Program-made: the position numbers and the translations under genes
The notes under the pieces: model-generated
What the model saw: the letters and a program-made list of their open reading frames with translations, nothing else
Told to the model about the DNA's origin: nothing
Databases searched by the model: none
Shown here: positions 27,439 through 36,466 of the stretch, one piece after another
How positions within the stretch are numbered: position 1 is the stretch's first letter
Layout of the letters: every line of letters begins with the position of its first letter
DNA from: Sinorhizobium chiapasense
GTDB taxonomy: Bacteria > Pseudomonadota > Alphaproteobacteria > Rhizobiales > Rhizobiaceae
Reading direction: 5' to 3'
DNA: 64,000 bases
NCBI RefSeq assembly: GCF_036488675.1
Contig: NZ_CP133148.1
Span: 2,604,001-2,668,000 of the forward strand

Positions 27439-29673
27439 ATGGCCCATTTTCGGGGCAGAGATACGATGCAGAACAATGGCAACGGGGTGCGTTTGAAGGA
27501 CGTATTGGCGGGCGGGATGGCATTTGCCGCACTGCTGCTCGCCGGGGCGGCGCAAGCGCAGGACGGTAGTGCCTCGGCGCTTGAAAGACTGGTGGTCGAA
27601 GGCGGCACACCTGCGAACGGCAGCGCCACAGGTCCTGTCGACGGCTACGTGGCCAAGGCGACCTCGACCGGATCCAAGACGGCAACGCCGGTCACCGCCA
27701 TTCCGCAATCCGTCTCCGTCGTCGGGCGCCAGGAGCTCGACGATCGCGGCGTCGTCAACAAGATCGACGAGGCTTTGCGCTACACGCCCGGCGTTGCCAC
27801 CGAGCCTTTCGGCACCGACGCCGACACGGACTGGTTCTACATTCGAGGGTTCAATGCGAGCCAAACGGGCGTGTTCCTCGACGGGCTGTCGCTCTACAGC
27901 TTCGGCTTCGGCGGCTTCCAGATCGATCCCTTCATGCTGGAACGAGTCGAGGTGCTGAAGGGTCCGGCATCGGTGCTCTATGGCGGCGCCAATCCGGGCG
28001 GTATCATCAACCTGATCAGCAAGCGGCCCCTGGACGGGCCTTTCCACTATGCCGAAATCGGCATCAACGACGACGGCAATGCCTTCACCGGCTTCGATCT
28101 CAACGACAGCCTGACAGAGGACGGCACTGTTCGCTATCGTTTGACCGGCAAGGTCGCGGGCGGCGACAATTATTCCAACTTCTCCGAGGATCTGCGCGGC
28201 TTCGTCCTGCCGCAGATCACCTACGCCCCGGACGATGCCTCGAGCCTGACCGTCTACGGTCTCTTGCAGGGGCTCGACCAGGTACATGTCGGCAATGGTT
28301 TCCTTCCCTATGTGGGAACCGTCGTCGATGCGCCGTTCGGCAAGATCGACCGCGACGCATTCTACGGAGAGCCCGATCTCGACGAAGGGACCTACGCCCA
28401 GCAGATGATCGGTTACGAGGCGAAACACGAGCTTGAGAGTGGTTGGACCTTCACCCAGAACGCCCGCTACGCCCATCTCCACAAGCACGAGCAAGGCCCC
28501 TACACTTTCGGCTATGTCGGCGGCACGCCGACCGGTCCCGACTACCTCCTCAACCGCATCGGCTTCGAGGCAACGTCGAAGGTCGACAGCTTCGCGATCG
28601 ACAACCGGGTGGAGAACGAATTTGATCTCGGCGGCACGAACCACGCTTTGCTCGCCGGCCTCGACTACAAATATTACCGTCTCGACCACATCCAGGCATG
28701 CTGCGGGGCGACGCCGATCAGTGCGACCGACCCGGTCTATGGCGTGCCGCAGGGGCCGAACTTCGTCTACCTGAACCAGGTCGTGACGCTGCAGCAGCTC
28801 GGCGTCTATGCGCAGGACCAGATTCGCTTCGGCGATGGCTGGCTCGTCACCCTTAACGGCCGTTACGACTACGTCGATACAGACATCAAGAATGGCACTA
28901 CCGCCTTCTCCGGCCCCTCCAACTTCTCGTACGATGACGGCGCACTCAGCGGTCGCGCCGGTCTCGCTTATGAGTTCGAGAACGGGCTTACGCCCTATGT
29001 AAGCGTTGCCACGTTCTTCAACCCGCTCATCGGCAACCGCGACGCGAACCCCGATCCGGCAGTCGTGACGCTGGTGCCGTTGAAACCGGAAGAGGGTTAC
29101 CAGTATGAGGCGGGCATCAAATATGCACCGACATTCATCGACGGGCTGTTCACTGCCTCCCTCTTCGAGATAACCAAGCAGAATGTCCAGGTGACAGATA
29201 TCCTTGGTCTCTCCACGCAGTTCGGCGAGGTGCGCTCGCGCGGGATCGAGCTCGAAGCCAAGGTCAACCTCGACGAAAACTGGCGGCTGATCTCGGCCTT
29301 CAGCTATACCGACCTCGAGATCACGGAAGACACCAACCCGTCGCTCATCGGCAAAACGCCCTATATCGTCCCCGAAACGCAGGCGGCGGTATGGCTCGAT
29401 TACACTCTCACGAGTGGCGTGCTCGAAGGCATGAGCCTCGGCGCGGGCGTGCGTTACCAAGGAGAATCCTGGGCTGACGCGGCTAATACGAAGAAGGTGC
29501 CGGACGCCACGCTCGTCGATGCCGCCATCCGCTACGAGAAAAACGACTGGGCCGCCTCCCTCAATGTCGCTAACCTCTTCGACAAGGAATATGTCAACGG
29601 ATGCCAGGGTCTCGAGACCTGCGGCTACGGCGAAGGCCGGACGATCACGCTGAAGCTCAGCAAGACGTGGTAA
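27439..29673 (+). CDS. TonB-dependent siderophore receptor (FhuA/FoxA-like)
   Basis: A protein of about 744 aa from the outer membrane. After a signal peptide ending LLLAGAAQAQ it has a plug domain (about 70-185) with VTAIPQSVSVVGRQELDD, YTPGV, DWFYIRGF, LERVEVLKGPASVLYGG and NPGGIINLISKRP, then a 22-strand type barrel ending in GRTITLKLSKTW with terminal aromatic residue. It imports ferric siderophore, probably hydroxamate type, with TonB energy. Start is uncertain: ATG 27439 has GGAG upstream, ATG 27427 and 27466 are alternatives. An IRO box precedes it and inverted RIME1 copies flank it. Confidence 0.92.
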   Translation: MAHFRGRDTMQNNGNGVRLKDVLAGGMAFAALLLAGAAQAQDGSASALERLVVEGGTPANGSATGPVDGYVAKATSTGSKTATPVTAIPQSVSVVGRQELDDRGVVNKIDEALRYTPGVATEPFGTDADTDWFYIRGFNASQTGVFLDGLSLYSFGFGGFQIDPFMLERVEVLKGPASVLYGGANPGGIINLISKRPLDGPFHYAEIGINDDGNAFTGFDLNDSLTEDGTVRYRLTGKVAGGDNYSNFSEDLRGFVLPQITYAPDDASSLTVYGLLQGLDQVHVGNGFLPYVGTVVDAPFGKIDRDAFYGEPDLDEGTYAQQMIGYEAKHELESGWTFTQNARYAHLHKHEQGPYTFGYVGGTPTGPDYLLNRIGFEATSKVDSFAIDNRVENEFDLGGTNHALLAGLDYKYYRLDHIQACCGATPISATDPVYGVPQGPNFVYLNQVVTLQQLGVYAQDQIRFGDGWLVTLNGRYDYVDTDIKNGTTAFSGPSNFSYDDGALSGRAGLAYEFENGLTPYVSVATFFNPLIGNRDANPDPAVVTLVPLKPEEGYQYEAGIKYAPTFIDGLFTASLFEITKQNVQVTDILGLSTQFGEVRSRGIELEAKVNLDENWRLISAFSYTDLEITEDTNPSLIGKTPYIVPETQAAVWLDYTLTSGVLEGMSLGAGVRYQGESWADAANTKKVPDATLVDAAIRYEKNDWAASLNVANLFDKEYVNGCQGLETCGYGEGRTITLKLSKTW

Positions 29674-29679
29674 GCGGCT

Positions 29680-29785
29680 CTACAGCGCCGCGCGTCTAAT
29701 CAGACGCGCAAAGGACGCTGTAGCACTTTGAGTTGCTGCATGTTTTTGTCCTTAAATCGGGTACGATTTAAGGAACATGCAGTAG
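29680..29785 (-). repeat. RIME1-type mosaic element, copy 4 (inverted)
   Basis: A 106 bp copy in opposite orientation to the other three, beginning 6 bp after the receptor stop codon. Its hairpins may also serve as the gene's 3' end. Confidence 0.87.
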
Positions 29786-29874
29786 AATCATCTCGTGAAG
29801 CGCCTGGATCGGATCGTCAGGCGCTTCACGCAAAGCCTTGATGCGACTCGACAACTGCGTGCCTAGGCATGCCC

Positions 29875-31152
29875 TCAATGCGCGCCCTGCTCTCCCCCGA
29901 GCGCGCGTTCGAGCGATCGCGCCTTGTGGCGATGGCCGGCGCGTTCGTAACCAACGATGGTGATGACCGGCGCGAACATCAGAATGATGAGGCAGACCGC
30001 CATGTCGATACCCGCCATCGCAGCCCCCACGGAGGCGGCCAGCACCAGGACCGTGGCACAGAACTGCCAGATGTGCCGGCGCTCCATCGCCCTGACCAGA
30101 TAGACGTACATGGCGTAAATCGAGCCTATGTAGACGGCGACGGGAACGGCGACGGTCAGCACCGCGGCGACGGACGAGATATGCGCCTTGTGCTCGATAT
30201 AGTAGGCAGCGACGTGCAGGCCTGCGCCCGTCGCAACGATGGCGGCGAAGATCACCATGTGCCCATAACTCCAGACGAAGGCGCGCTTGCGAAACTTGTG
30301 AAGGATTTCCGCGCTCGGGAGCGTGAAGTAGATCCACCACATACCGAAGGTCAGCCCGGTGCCGGCGACGCAGACCAGCACCACGTCAAGGTTCCAACCG
30401 TGCCCTTCGACGACGGCGGTCACTGAGGCGACGGTTCCGACCACGCCTTCGCCGAGCGCGATGATCGCAAGCAGGCCGTAGCGCTCGGCGATATGGTGCG
30501 CGTGCCAGGGCGTACCGCCCTGCAGCGACTCCGCGATCACCGGACCGGCCATCTCGACCATAGTCAGGACGATAACGAAGGCAAGCGTCACAAGCAGGGA
30601 GAAATCGATGAAGATCAGCACTGCCCAGCCGATCTGGGCAATGGAGACTGCCGCCGCATAGGTGGTGCAGGCCTTGCGGCGGAGCGGATCTTCCCGCGCG
30701 GCCCTCAGCCATTGGAACACCATGGCGACCCGCATCACGACATAGCCAAGCACCATGATGCCGTTGTTCAGATTTTCGCCCTTGTCGATCGACTCGAACA
30801 TCGGCGGTAGCCCGATGGCGAGAATGAGCACGCCGGCCATCTGCACCATCGTCACGCACCGAAACACCCAGTCGTCGGTGTCGTAGGCGGAAGCGAACCA
30901 GGAAAAGTTCACCCAGGCCCAGCAGATCGCGAAGGTCGCAAAGCCGAAGCCGATCAGCCCGGCCTTGACATGCCCCTCGGCAAGGAGATGGGCAAGCTGC
31001 GCGGCAGCAAGACTGAAGGCGATGACGAAGGTCAGGTCGAAGAGCAGTTCCAGCGGCGTGGCAGCGCGATGCACCTCGTGCGGATCCCGCCCGCTCATCC
31101 TGGCAACATGATGCGCAAGCGAATGCGGGTTGGCTGGCGGGGTCTCGGACAT
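29875..31152 (-). CDS. LtrA (low-temperature requirement A) family membrane protein
   Basis: A 425 aa integral membrane protein with about ten to twelve helices. The N-terminal ATPLELLFDLTFVIAFSLAA is the mark of the LtrA family, and a central HHIAERYGLLAIIALGEGVVG segment is also typical. The name comes from a Listeria cold-growth mutant; the molecular function is unknown. The gene stands alone with 129 bp of unremarkable sequence before the LuxR gene's end. Confidence 0.88.
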   Translation of the reverse strand: MSETPPANPHSLAHHVARMSGRDPHEVHRAATPLELLFDLTFVIAFSLAAAQLAHLLAEGHVKAGLIGFGFATFAICWAWVNFSWFASAYDTDDWVFRCVTMVQMAGVLILAIGLPPMFESIDKGENLNNGIMVLGYVVMRVAMVFQWLRAAREDPLRRKACTTYAAAVSIAQIGWAVLIFIDFSLLVTLAFVIVLTMVEMAGPVIAESLQGGTPWHAHHIAERYGLLAIIALGEGVVGTVASVTAVVEGHGWNLDVVLVCVAGTGLTFGMWWIYFTLPSAEILHKFRKRAFVWSYGHMVIFAAIVATGAGLHVAAYYIEHKAHISSVAAVLTVAVPVAVYIGSIYAMYVYLVRAMERRHIWQFCATVLVLAASVGAAMAGIDMAVCLIILMFAPVITIVGYERAGHRHKARSLERALGGEQGAH

Positions 31153-31281
31153 TGAGGGGCTCCGGCTTGTCGAGGATATGCAGGCATCCTCAAATATTCA
31201 TCGGAAGCCAGTCAAGGCCGCACCCTTCACACAAACAGCCAAACGGCAAGAAGCACCGCTCGGCTATCTTCGCGAGAGGTC

Positions 31282-32085
31282 CTACTGACCGAGATTCTTG
31301 ATGTAGAGCGAAAGAAGCTGGGTCTGAGAGGAGATGCCAAGCTTGCGATAGACGTTGCGTCGGTGAACCTTCACCGTGCCCGTCGAGATGCCGAGCCTGA
31401 GTCCGATCGACTCCGACGAATGCCCCTGAAGCACCAATTCGATGATCGCCGCCTCCCTTTCGGTCAGGTTCAGGTGTTGCCAGACGCCATCGGCGGGCGG
31501 ATGCGCCGCCTTCCGCCGGCCCCGCCCTGTCTTCGCCAGCGCCACGTCGAAACGGCGGCCGAGATCGGCCCAGTGATGACGCACCAACGCCGCCACCAGC
31601 GGCTCCCCCTTCTTGAGCAGAGCAAATTCCGCCGCGCTGAAGGTGCCCGTCGCCTCGCGCCGCATCAGCGAGAGGACGACAGTGATTTCATCGCTGATCG
31701 GCACGAAGAAGCCGACCTCTTCCGCAAGCCCGGTCTGGACGTAATAGGTGCGGTAGTATTCGCTGGAGAAAAAGCGATCCGGCGCCAGTTCCCGCATGCG
31801 CCAGACGCCAGGCTTCGGCGCACAAGCGGCATGATAGAAGGGATCGAGAAGGTACGGCCCGGCCTGATAAAGGCTGACAAAAAGAACGTGATCCTTCGCG
31901 TCGAAGGTGCTGTAGAGATCGATCGGACGCTCCTTGCCGCGATAGGCGAAGACAACGACATAATCGAAGTTCATCAGGGTCGACATCAGCCGGCGAAATG
32001 CGCCGCCGACGGCCTGATCCTCCAGCGGTCCGCCGTCGACCAGGGGCGCCAGCGTCTGAAAAAGCCCATCGAGGTTGATACTCAA
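31282..32085 (-). CDS. LuxR-type (GerE HTH) transcriptional regulator
   Basis: A 267 aa regulator. The first 190 residues resemble no sensor domain I can name (not the acyl-homoserine-lactone type on sight). The C-terminal HTH is clear: LNLTEREAAIIELVLQGHSS, then IGLRLGISTGTVKVHRRNVYRKLGIS (about 205-260). The start is TTG 32085, with GGGGAG 6 bases upstream, rather than an ATG at 32277 whose reading would cover the shared promoter. It diverges from the ABC importer and is its probable local regulator. Confidence 0.85.
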   Translation of the reverse strand: MSINLDGLFQTLAPLVDGGPLEDQAVGGAFRRLMSTLMNFDYVVVFAYRGKERPIDLYSTFDAKDHVLFVSLYQAGPYLLDPFYHAACAPKPGVWRMRELAPDRFFSSEYYRTYYVQTGLAEEVGFFVPISDEITVVLSLMRREATGTFSAAEFALLKKGEPLVAALVRHHWADLGRRFDVALAKTGRGRRKAAHPPADGVWQHLNLTEREAAIIELVLQGHSSESIGLRLGISTGTVKVHRRNVYRKLGISSQTQLLSLYIKNLGQ

Positions 32086-32109
32086 ACCGCGCTCCCCACC
32101 CGATTTTCC

Positions 32110-32174
32110 CTCTTCGGGGTATACTCCTTCCACAGGGCAACCCGGGTTGAAATACCTCTCTTGGGGTATATACC
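32110..32174. promoter_or_regulatory. Repeated GGGGTATA motifs in the luxR/ABC divergent promoter
   Basis: GGGGTATACTCC (32116-32127) and GGGGTATATACC (32163-32174) are near-palindromic and centred 48 bp apart, both preceded by CTT/CTTC; GGTATATACC (32165-32174) is a perfect palindrome. A weaker GGTTGAAATACC lies between. They are plausible binding sites for the LuxR-type regulator, acting on both directions. Confidence 0.5.
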
Positions 32175-32270
32175 AGCGCGACGGCATTTGACTAGGCTGC
32201 CTGCTAGTAGCGGCGGGAAGAAGCGGCACAAGAACCGCAATCGATCCAAAGACAACCGCAGGGAACAGAC

Positions 32271-33350
32271 GTGACATCCGCTTCGACGAACGACATCGAA
32301 TTCCGTTCGGTCGCCAAACGCTATGGCAGCGTGACGGCGGTCTCGGACATCAACCTCGCGGTGCCGAAGGGCGCCTTCGTGGCGCTGCTTGGCCCTTCCG
32401 GTTGCGGCAAGACCACCTGCCTGCGCATGATCGGCGGCTTTGAGCAACCGAGCGAGGGCACCGTCTATATCGGCGGCCAGCCGATGAACGGCGTGCCCGC
32501 CTATCGCCGTCCGGTCAACATGGTGTTCCAGCAATATGCGCTGTTCCCGCATCTCGATGTCGAACAGAACGTCGCCTATGGCTTGAAGCAGATGCGCCCG
32601 CGCATCGCCGCCGCGGAAATCGCCCGCCGGGCGCAAGAGGCGCTGGAGATGGTTCGCCTCGGTGGCTTCGGCAAGCGCCGCATCCACGAAATGTCCGGCG
32701 GCCAGCAGCAGCGCGTGGCGCTTGCCCGCGCCATTGTCAACAAGCCGAAGGTGCTGCTTCTCGACGAGCCGCTTGCCGCTCTCGACAAGAAGCTGCGGAC
32801 GGCCATGCAGATCGAGCTCCAGAGCCTGCAGCGCGAACTCGGCATCACCTTCGTTCTCGTCACCCACGACCAGGAAGAGGCGCTGTCGATGAGCGACCTC
32901 GTCTGCGTCATGAGCACCGGCCGGATCGTCCAGATCGGCCCTCCGCAGGAGATCTACGATCGCCCGGCGAGCCTCTTCGTCGCCGACTTCGTCGGCAAGA
33001 CCAACCGTGTCGCCGCAACCATCGACGCCGGCACGAATTCGATCCGGCTGGCGAACGGCGTCGGCGTTGCGAAACCCGTGAGCGCCAACGGCACGGTCGG
33101 TGCGGCCATGGTTGCGCTTCGCCCGGAGGCGATCAGCCTCGTCCGCGACGGCGCGGCGATGCTTCAAGGCACCGTCACCCACCGCATCTTCCTCGGTTCG
33201 TCGGTCGAATATTCGGTCGAGGTCGACGGCCTTGGCGATTTTCTTGTCACCGCCGACCGCCGAAGCCTCAACGAAAGCGACCTCGCGGAGCCCGGCGAAC
33301 GGATCGGGCTCGCCTTCGACCCCAACGCGCTTCACGTCTTTCCGGCCTGA
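32271..33350 (+). CDS. ABC transporter ATP-binding protein (PotA/PotG type)
   Basis: A 359 aa ATPase: Walker A GPSGCGKTT near residue 44, signature MSGGQQQRVALARAI, Walker B LLLDEPLAALD, VTHDQEEALSMSD and a C-terminal TOBE domain. The start is GTG 32271 with AGGGA upstream. It leads an operon of ATPase, binding protein, two permeases and an SDR, divergent from the LuxR gene. The polyamine-type family fixes the architecture but not the ligand. Confidence 0.9.
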   Translation: MTSASTNDIEFRSVAKRYGSVTAVSDINLAVPKGAFVALLGPSGCGKTTCLRMIGGFEQPSEGTVYIGGQPMNGVPAYRRPVNMVFQQYALFPHLDVEQNVAYGLKQMRPRIAAAEIARRAQEALEMVRLGGFGKRRIHEMSGGQQQRVALARAIVNKPKVLLLDEPLAALDKKLRTAMQIELQSLQRELGITFVLVTHDQEEALSMSDLVCVMSTGRIVQIGPPQEIYDRPASLFVADFVGKTNRVAATIDAGTNSIRLANGVGVAKPVSANGTVGAAMVALRPEAISLVRDGAAMLQGTVTHRIFLGSSVEYSVEVDGLGDFLVTADRRSLNESDLAEPGERIGLAFDPNALHVFPA

Positions 33351-33400
33351 GGGCCGGTCTTGCTGCCATCACTGCACGTCAACGATAAGGGAACAGCATC

Positions 33401-34561
33401 ATGACCAAGTGGTACAGAGAGAATGCCCCGATTACCGCCGACAAGCTTGCTGACGAGCTGATGCGCCTGAAGCGCGGGTCGGTCACCCGCCGCCACTTCC
33501 TCGGCGTCACCGGCCTCGGCCTTGCGACCGGCGTCTTCGCGCGACAGCCCGGCCTCTTCAATTCCACTGCCTTCGCCGGCGACCTTGGCACGCAGATGTC
33601 GATCGCGACCTGGCCGAATTACCACGACCCCGCCACTTTCGAGGCCTTCACCGCGGCAACTGGCGTTGCCGTCGAGGTCAATGTCTTCGGCTCGAACGAG
33701 GAAATGCTGGCAAAGCTCCAGGCGGGCGGCACCGGCTGGGATCTCTTTGTCCCCACCAACTACACGATCTCGACCTATGTGAAGCTCGGCCTGATCGACG
33801 AGCTCGATATGTCGAAACTGCCGAACTACGACGCCTCGACCGAGACCGCGCGTTTCACCAACGAAGGCATCGTCGACGGCAAGACCTATGCCGTGCCAAA
33901 GAACTGGGGCACGACCGGCATCGCGGTGAATTCCAGCAAGATCAAGGCGCCCGTTACGAGCTGGAAGGAGTTCTTCGACGTGGCGATGACCGAGGCCGAC
34001 GGCCGCGCCATGGTGCACGACTATCAGCTCACCACCATCGGCAATGCGCTCGTCTCGCTCGGCTATTCCTTCAACTCCGTCAAGCCGGACGAACTCGCCA
34101 AGGCCGAGGAGCTGCTGATCAAGGTGAAGCCGCATCTTTATGCGATCAACAGCGACTACCAGCCGTCGATGCGCGCGACCGACGCCTGGATGACCATGTG
34201 CTGGACCAATGACGGCGCGCAGCTCAACCGCGACATGCCGGAAATCCAGTTCGTGCTCGACAAGGACGGCGGTGAGATCTGGTCGGACTTCTACGCAATC
34301 CCGAAGAGTGCGGCCAACAAGGCCGCGGGCTACGCATTGCTCAACTACCTGATGACGCCGGAAAATGCCGTCAAGGAGCACATCGCCAACGGCGCCCCGA
34401 CGACCGACAGCCGCGTCTTGAAGCTGCTGCCGACCGAGGTCACTTCGAACAAGATCGTCTATCCGGACGACGCGGCGCTGACGCCGCTCGAATTCGGCGC
34501 CGCCGTGACGTTGACCGATCCCGGTCGCGCCGAGCTGATGGCGCGTTTCAAGTCGGCGTGA
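33401..34561 (+). CDS. ABC transporter substrate-binding protein (PotD/PotF type, Tat signal)
   Basis: A 386 aa periplasmic binding protein with a twin-arginine signal (SVTRRHFLGVTGLGLATGVFA). The mature part begins MSIATWPNYHDPATFEAFTAATGVAVEVNVFGSNEEMLAKLQ and contains WDLFVPTNYTIS and YAVPKNWGTTGIAVN, as in spermidine/putrescine-type binding proteins. The partner transport genes lie on both sides. The convergent ergothioneine-type operon makes a betaine or thioimidazole ligand worth testing; the sequence alone does not show it. Confidence 0.88.
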   Translation: MTKWYRENAPITADKLADELMRLKRGSVTRRHFLGVTGLGLATGVFARQPGLFNSTAFAGDLGTQMSIATWPNYHDPATFEAFTAATGVAVEVNVFGSNEEMLAKLQAGGTGWDLFVPTNYTISTYVKLGLIDELDMSKLPNYDASTETARFTNEGIVDGKTYAVPKNWGTTGIAVNSSKIKAPVTSWKEFFDVAMTEADGRAMVHDYQLTTIGNALVSLGYSFNSVKPDELAKAEELLIKVKPHLYAINSDYQPSMRATDAWMTMCWTNDGAQLNRDMPEIQFVLDKDGGEIWSDFYAIPKSAANKAAGYALLNYLMTPENAVKEHIANGAPTTDSRVLKLLPTEVTSNKIVYPDDAALTPLEFGAAVTLTDPGRAELMARFKSA

Positions 34562-34572
34562 TTTCGAAGTCT

Positions 34573-34741
34573 GCCCCTCACCCTAGCCCTCTCCCCGCAT
34601 GCGGGGAGAGGGGACAAGGAAGTGCCACTCGTCGCTTTCTTTCGCCTCATCGCTGCAGATGAGAGGAAACGAAGCGGGCGCCGCGAGTCACCTTCTCCCC
34701 GTCAAAACGGGGAGAAGGTGGCCGGCAGGCCGGATGAGGGG
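34573..34741. repeat. Composite palindromic repeat inside the ABC operon
   Basis: It opens with cccctcaccctagccctctc followed by a CCCCGCATGCGGGG palindrome, and closes with CCTTCTCCCCGTCAAAACGGGGAGAAGG and ggatgagggg. It belongs to the family also found at 38933-39061, 49825-49967 and 51238-51391. It separates the binding-protein gene from the first permease gene. Confidence 0.8.
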
Positions 34742-34777
34742 CAGATCTTGAACGTGCATTCTAACGGACAGAACCTC

Positions 34778-35644
34778 ATGCAAGCGCCGATGAACACGAA
34801 GAGGAATCTGGTGACGGCAGCGCTGGTCGCACCGGCGGCGGCGTGGCTTTGCATCTTCCTCGTGCTTCCCTTCATCGCGATGCTGGTCTTCGCCTTCGGC
34901 GAGCGCGCGCCGGAGGGCGGGTATCAGGCGGCCTTCACCTTCGCCCAATTCGCCAACCTGCCGACGCGGGCGGCCGCGTTCTGGAACACGCTGGTGCTCG
35001 CGCCCGCCGGCGCCCTGCTCTGCCTGCTGGTCGCCTATCCCGTCGCCTATTACCTCGCGGTCAGGGCGAACCCGCGCTATCGCCTCATCCTCGTTTCGCT
35101 CGTGGTCGTGCCGTTCTGGACGAGCCTGCTGGTGCGGACCTATGCCTGGATGTACATCCTCGGGTCGCGCGGCATTCCCAATCTGCTTACGATGATCGGC
35201 ATCGAGGATGTGCGGATGTTGAACACGCCCGGCGCCGTGCTGCTCGGCATCGTCTATGGCTACCTGCCGCTGATGATCATGCCGATCTATGTGAGCCTCG
35301 AAAAACTCGACCGTCGACTCCTGGAGGCTTCCGCCGATCTTGGCGCCAAGCCGGTCTCCACCTTCTTCGGCGTCACCTTGCCGCTTTCCCTACCCGGCGT
35401 GATGACCGGTGTCGCGCTCGTCACTATCCTGCTCCTCGGCGAGTACCTGATCCCGCAGCTTCTCGGCGGCGGTAAGGTCTTCTTCATCGGCAATGCGCTC
35501 GTCGATCTCTTCCTGCAGTCACGCAACTGGCCGTTCGGCTCGGCGATCGCCGTCACCCTCGTTGCCGTCGTCGTCGTGGTGCTGATGGTGGCGATGCGGA
35601 TCGCTTGGAAAGTCGCGGGCACAAGACAGGTGGATCTCGTCTGA
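34778..35644 (+). CDS. ABC transporter permease (PotB/PotH type)
   Basis: A 288 aa inner-membrane subunit with about six helices (first LVAPAAAWLCIFLVLPFIAML) and the EAA loop LLEASADLGAKPVSTFFGVTLPLSLPGV. ATG 34778 is used; ATG 34790 is an alternative, and neither has a strong ribosome-binding site. Its stop shares a base with the next permease's start (TGATG). Confidence 0.88.
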   Translation: MQAPMNTKRNLVTAALVAPAAAWLCIFLVLPFIAMLVFAFGERAPEGGYQAAFTFAQFANLPTRAAAFWNTLVLAPAGALLCLLVAYPVAYYLAVRANPRYRLILVSLVVVPFWTSLLVRTYAWMYILGSRGIPNLLTMIGIEDVRMLNTPGAVLLGIVYGYLPLMIMPIYVSLEKLDRRLLEASADLGAKPVSTFFGVTLPLSLPGVMTGVALVTILLLGEYLIPQLLGGGKVFFIGNALVDLFLQSRNWPFGSAIAVTLVAVVVVVLMVAMRIAWKVAGTRQVDLV

Positions 35645-36462
35645 TGCGCGCCTTCATTTCCTCCGTCTATCTCTTCCTCTACGCCCCGATCGCGCTGGTC
35701 GTGCTGTTCTCCTTCAATGCCGGCCGCAATGCGAGCGAGTTCACCGGCTTTTCGACCGCCTGGTACGGCAAGGCCCTCGGCAACACGTTCCTGGTCTCGG
35801 CGCTGCAAAACAGCCTGATGATCGCCTTTACGAGTGCGGCGCTCGCTGCCGTCTTCGGCACGATGGCTGCACTCGGCATGGAGCGGCTCGGCACGCGCAA
35901 GCGCGCCGTCTTCGATGCCTTGTTCGCTGCGGCGATCGTCGTGCCGGGCGTCGTCATTGGCATTGCCACCCTGGTCGCGCTCGTCGCCCTCTTCTCCTTT
36001 GTCAATCCGGCGCTCGCGACGATCTGGCCGGGCGACCAGCCGCCGCAACTCGGCCTCGGCTATGGCTCGATTATCGCCGCCCACGGCCTTTTCTCGATGG
36101 CGCTCGTGACCATGATCGTCAAGGCGCGGATCGCAAGCCTCGGCGGCGATATCGTGGAAGCGTCGAGCGATCTCTACGCGACGCCGCTCACCACTTTCCG
36201 CCTGATCGTGCTGCCGCAGATCCTGCCGTCCATTCTTGCCGGCTTCCTGCTCGCCTTCACCTTCTCGTTCGACGATTTCATCATCGCCTTCTTCGTCGCC
36301 GGCTCGAAGACGACCCTGCCGATCTATGTCTTCGCCTCGATCCGCCGCGGCGTGACGCCGGAAATCAACGCGATCGCGACCCTGGTATTGGTCGCCTCGC
36401 TGCTCCTGATCCTCACAGCGCGCCTTCTGATGCGTGAAAAGAAAAGCAAATCCGGGGAGTGA
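35644..36462 (+). CDS. ABC transporter permease (PotC/PotI type)
   Basis: A 272 aa inner-membrane subunit. It starts MRAFISSVYLFLYAPIALVVLFSFNAG, which is typical of PotC-like proteins, and has an EAA loop VEASSDLYATPLTTFRLIVLPQILPSI. It overlaps the previous gene by one base and is 4 bp from the SDR gene. Confidence 0.9.
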   Translation: MRAFISSVYLFLYAPIALVVLFSFNAGRNASEFTGFSTAWYGKALGNTFLVSALQNSLMIAFTSAALAAVFGTMAALGMERLGTRKRAVFDALFAAAIVVPGVVIGIATLVALVALFSFVNPALATIWPGDQPPQLGLGYGSIIAAHGLFSMALVTMIVKARIASLGGDIVEASSDLYATPLTTFRLIVLPQILPSILAGFLLAFTFSFDDFIIAFFVAGSKTTLPIYVFASIRRGVTPEINAIATLVLVASLLLILTARLLMREKKSKSGE

Positions 36463-36466
36463 AACA

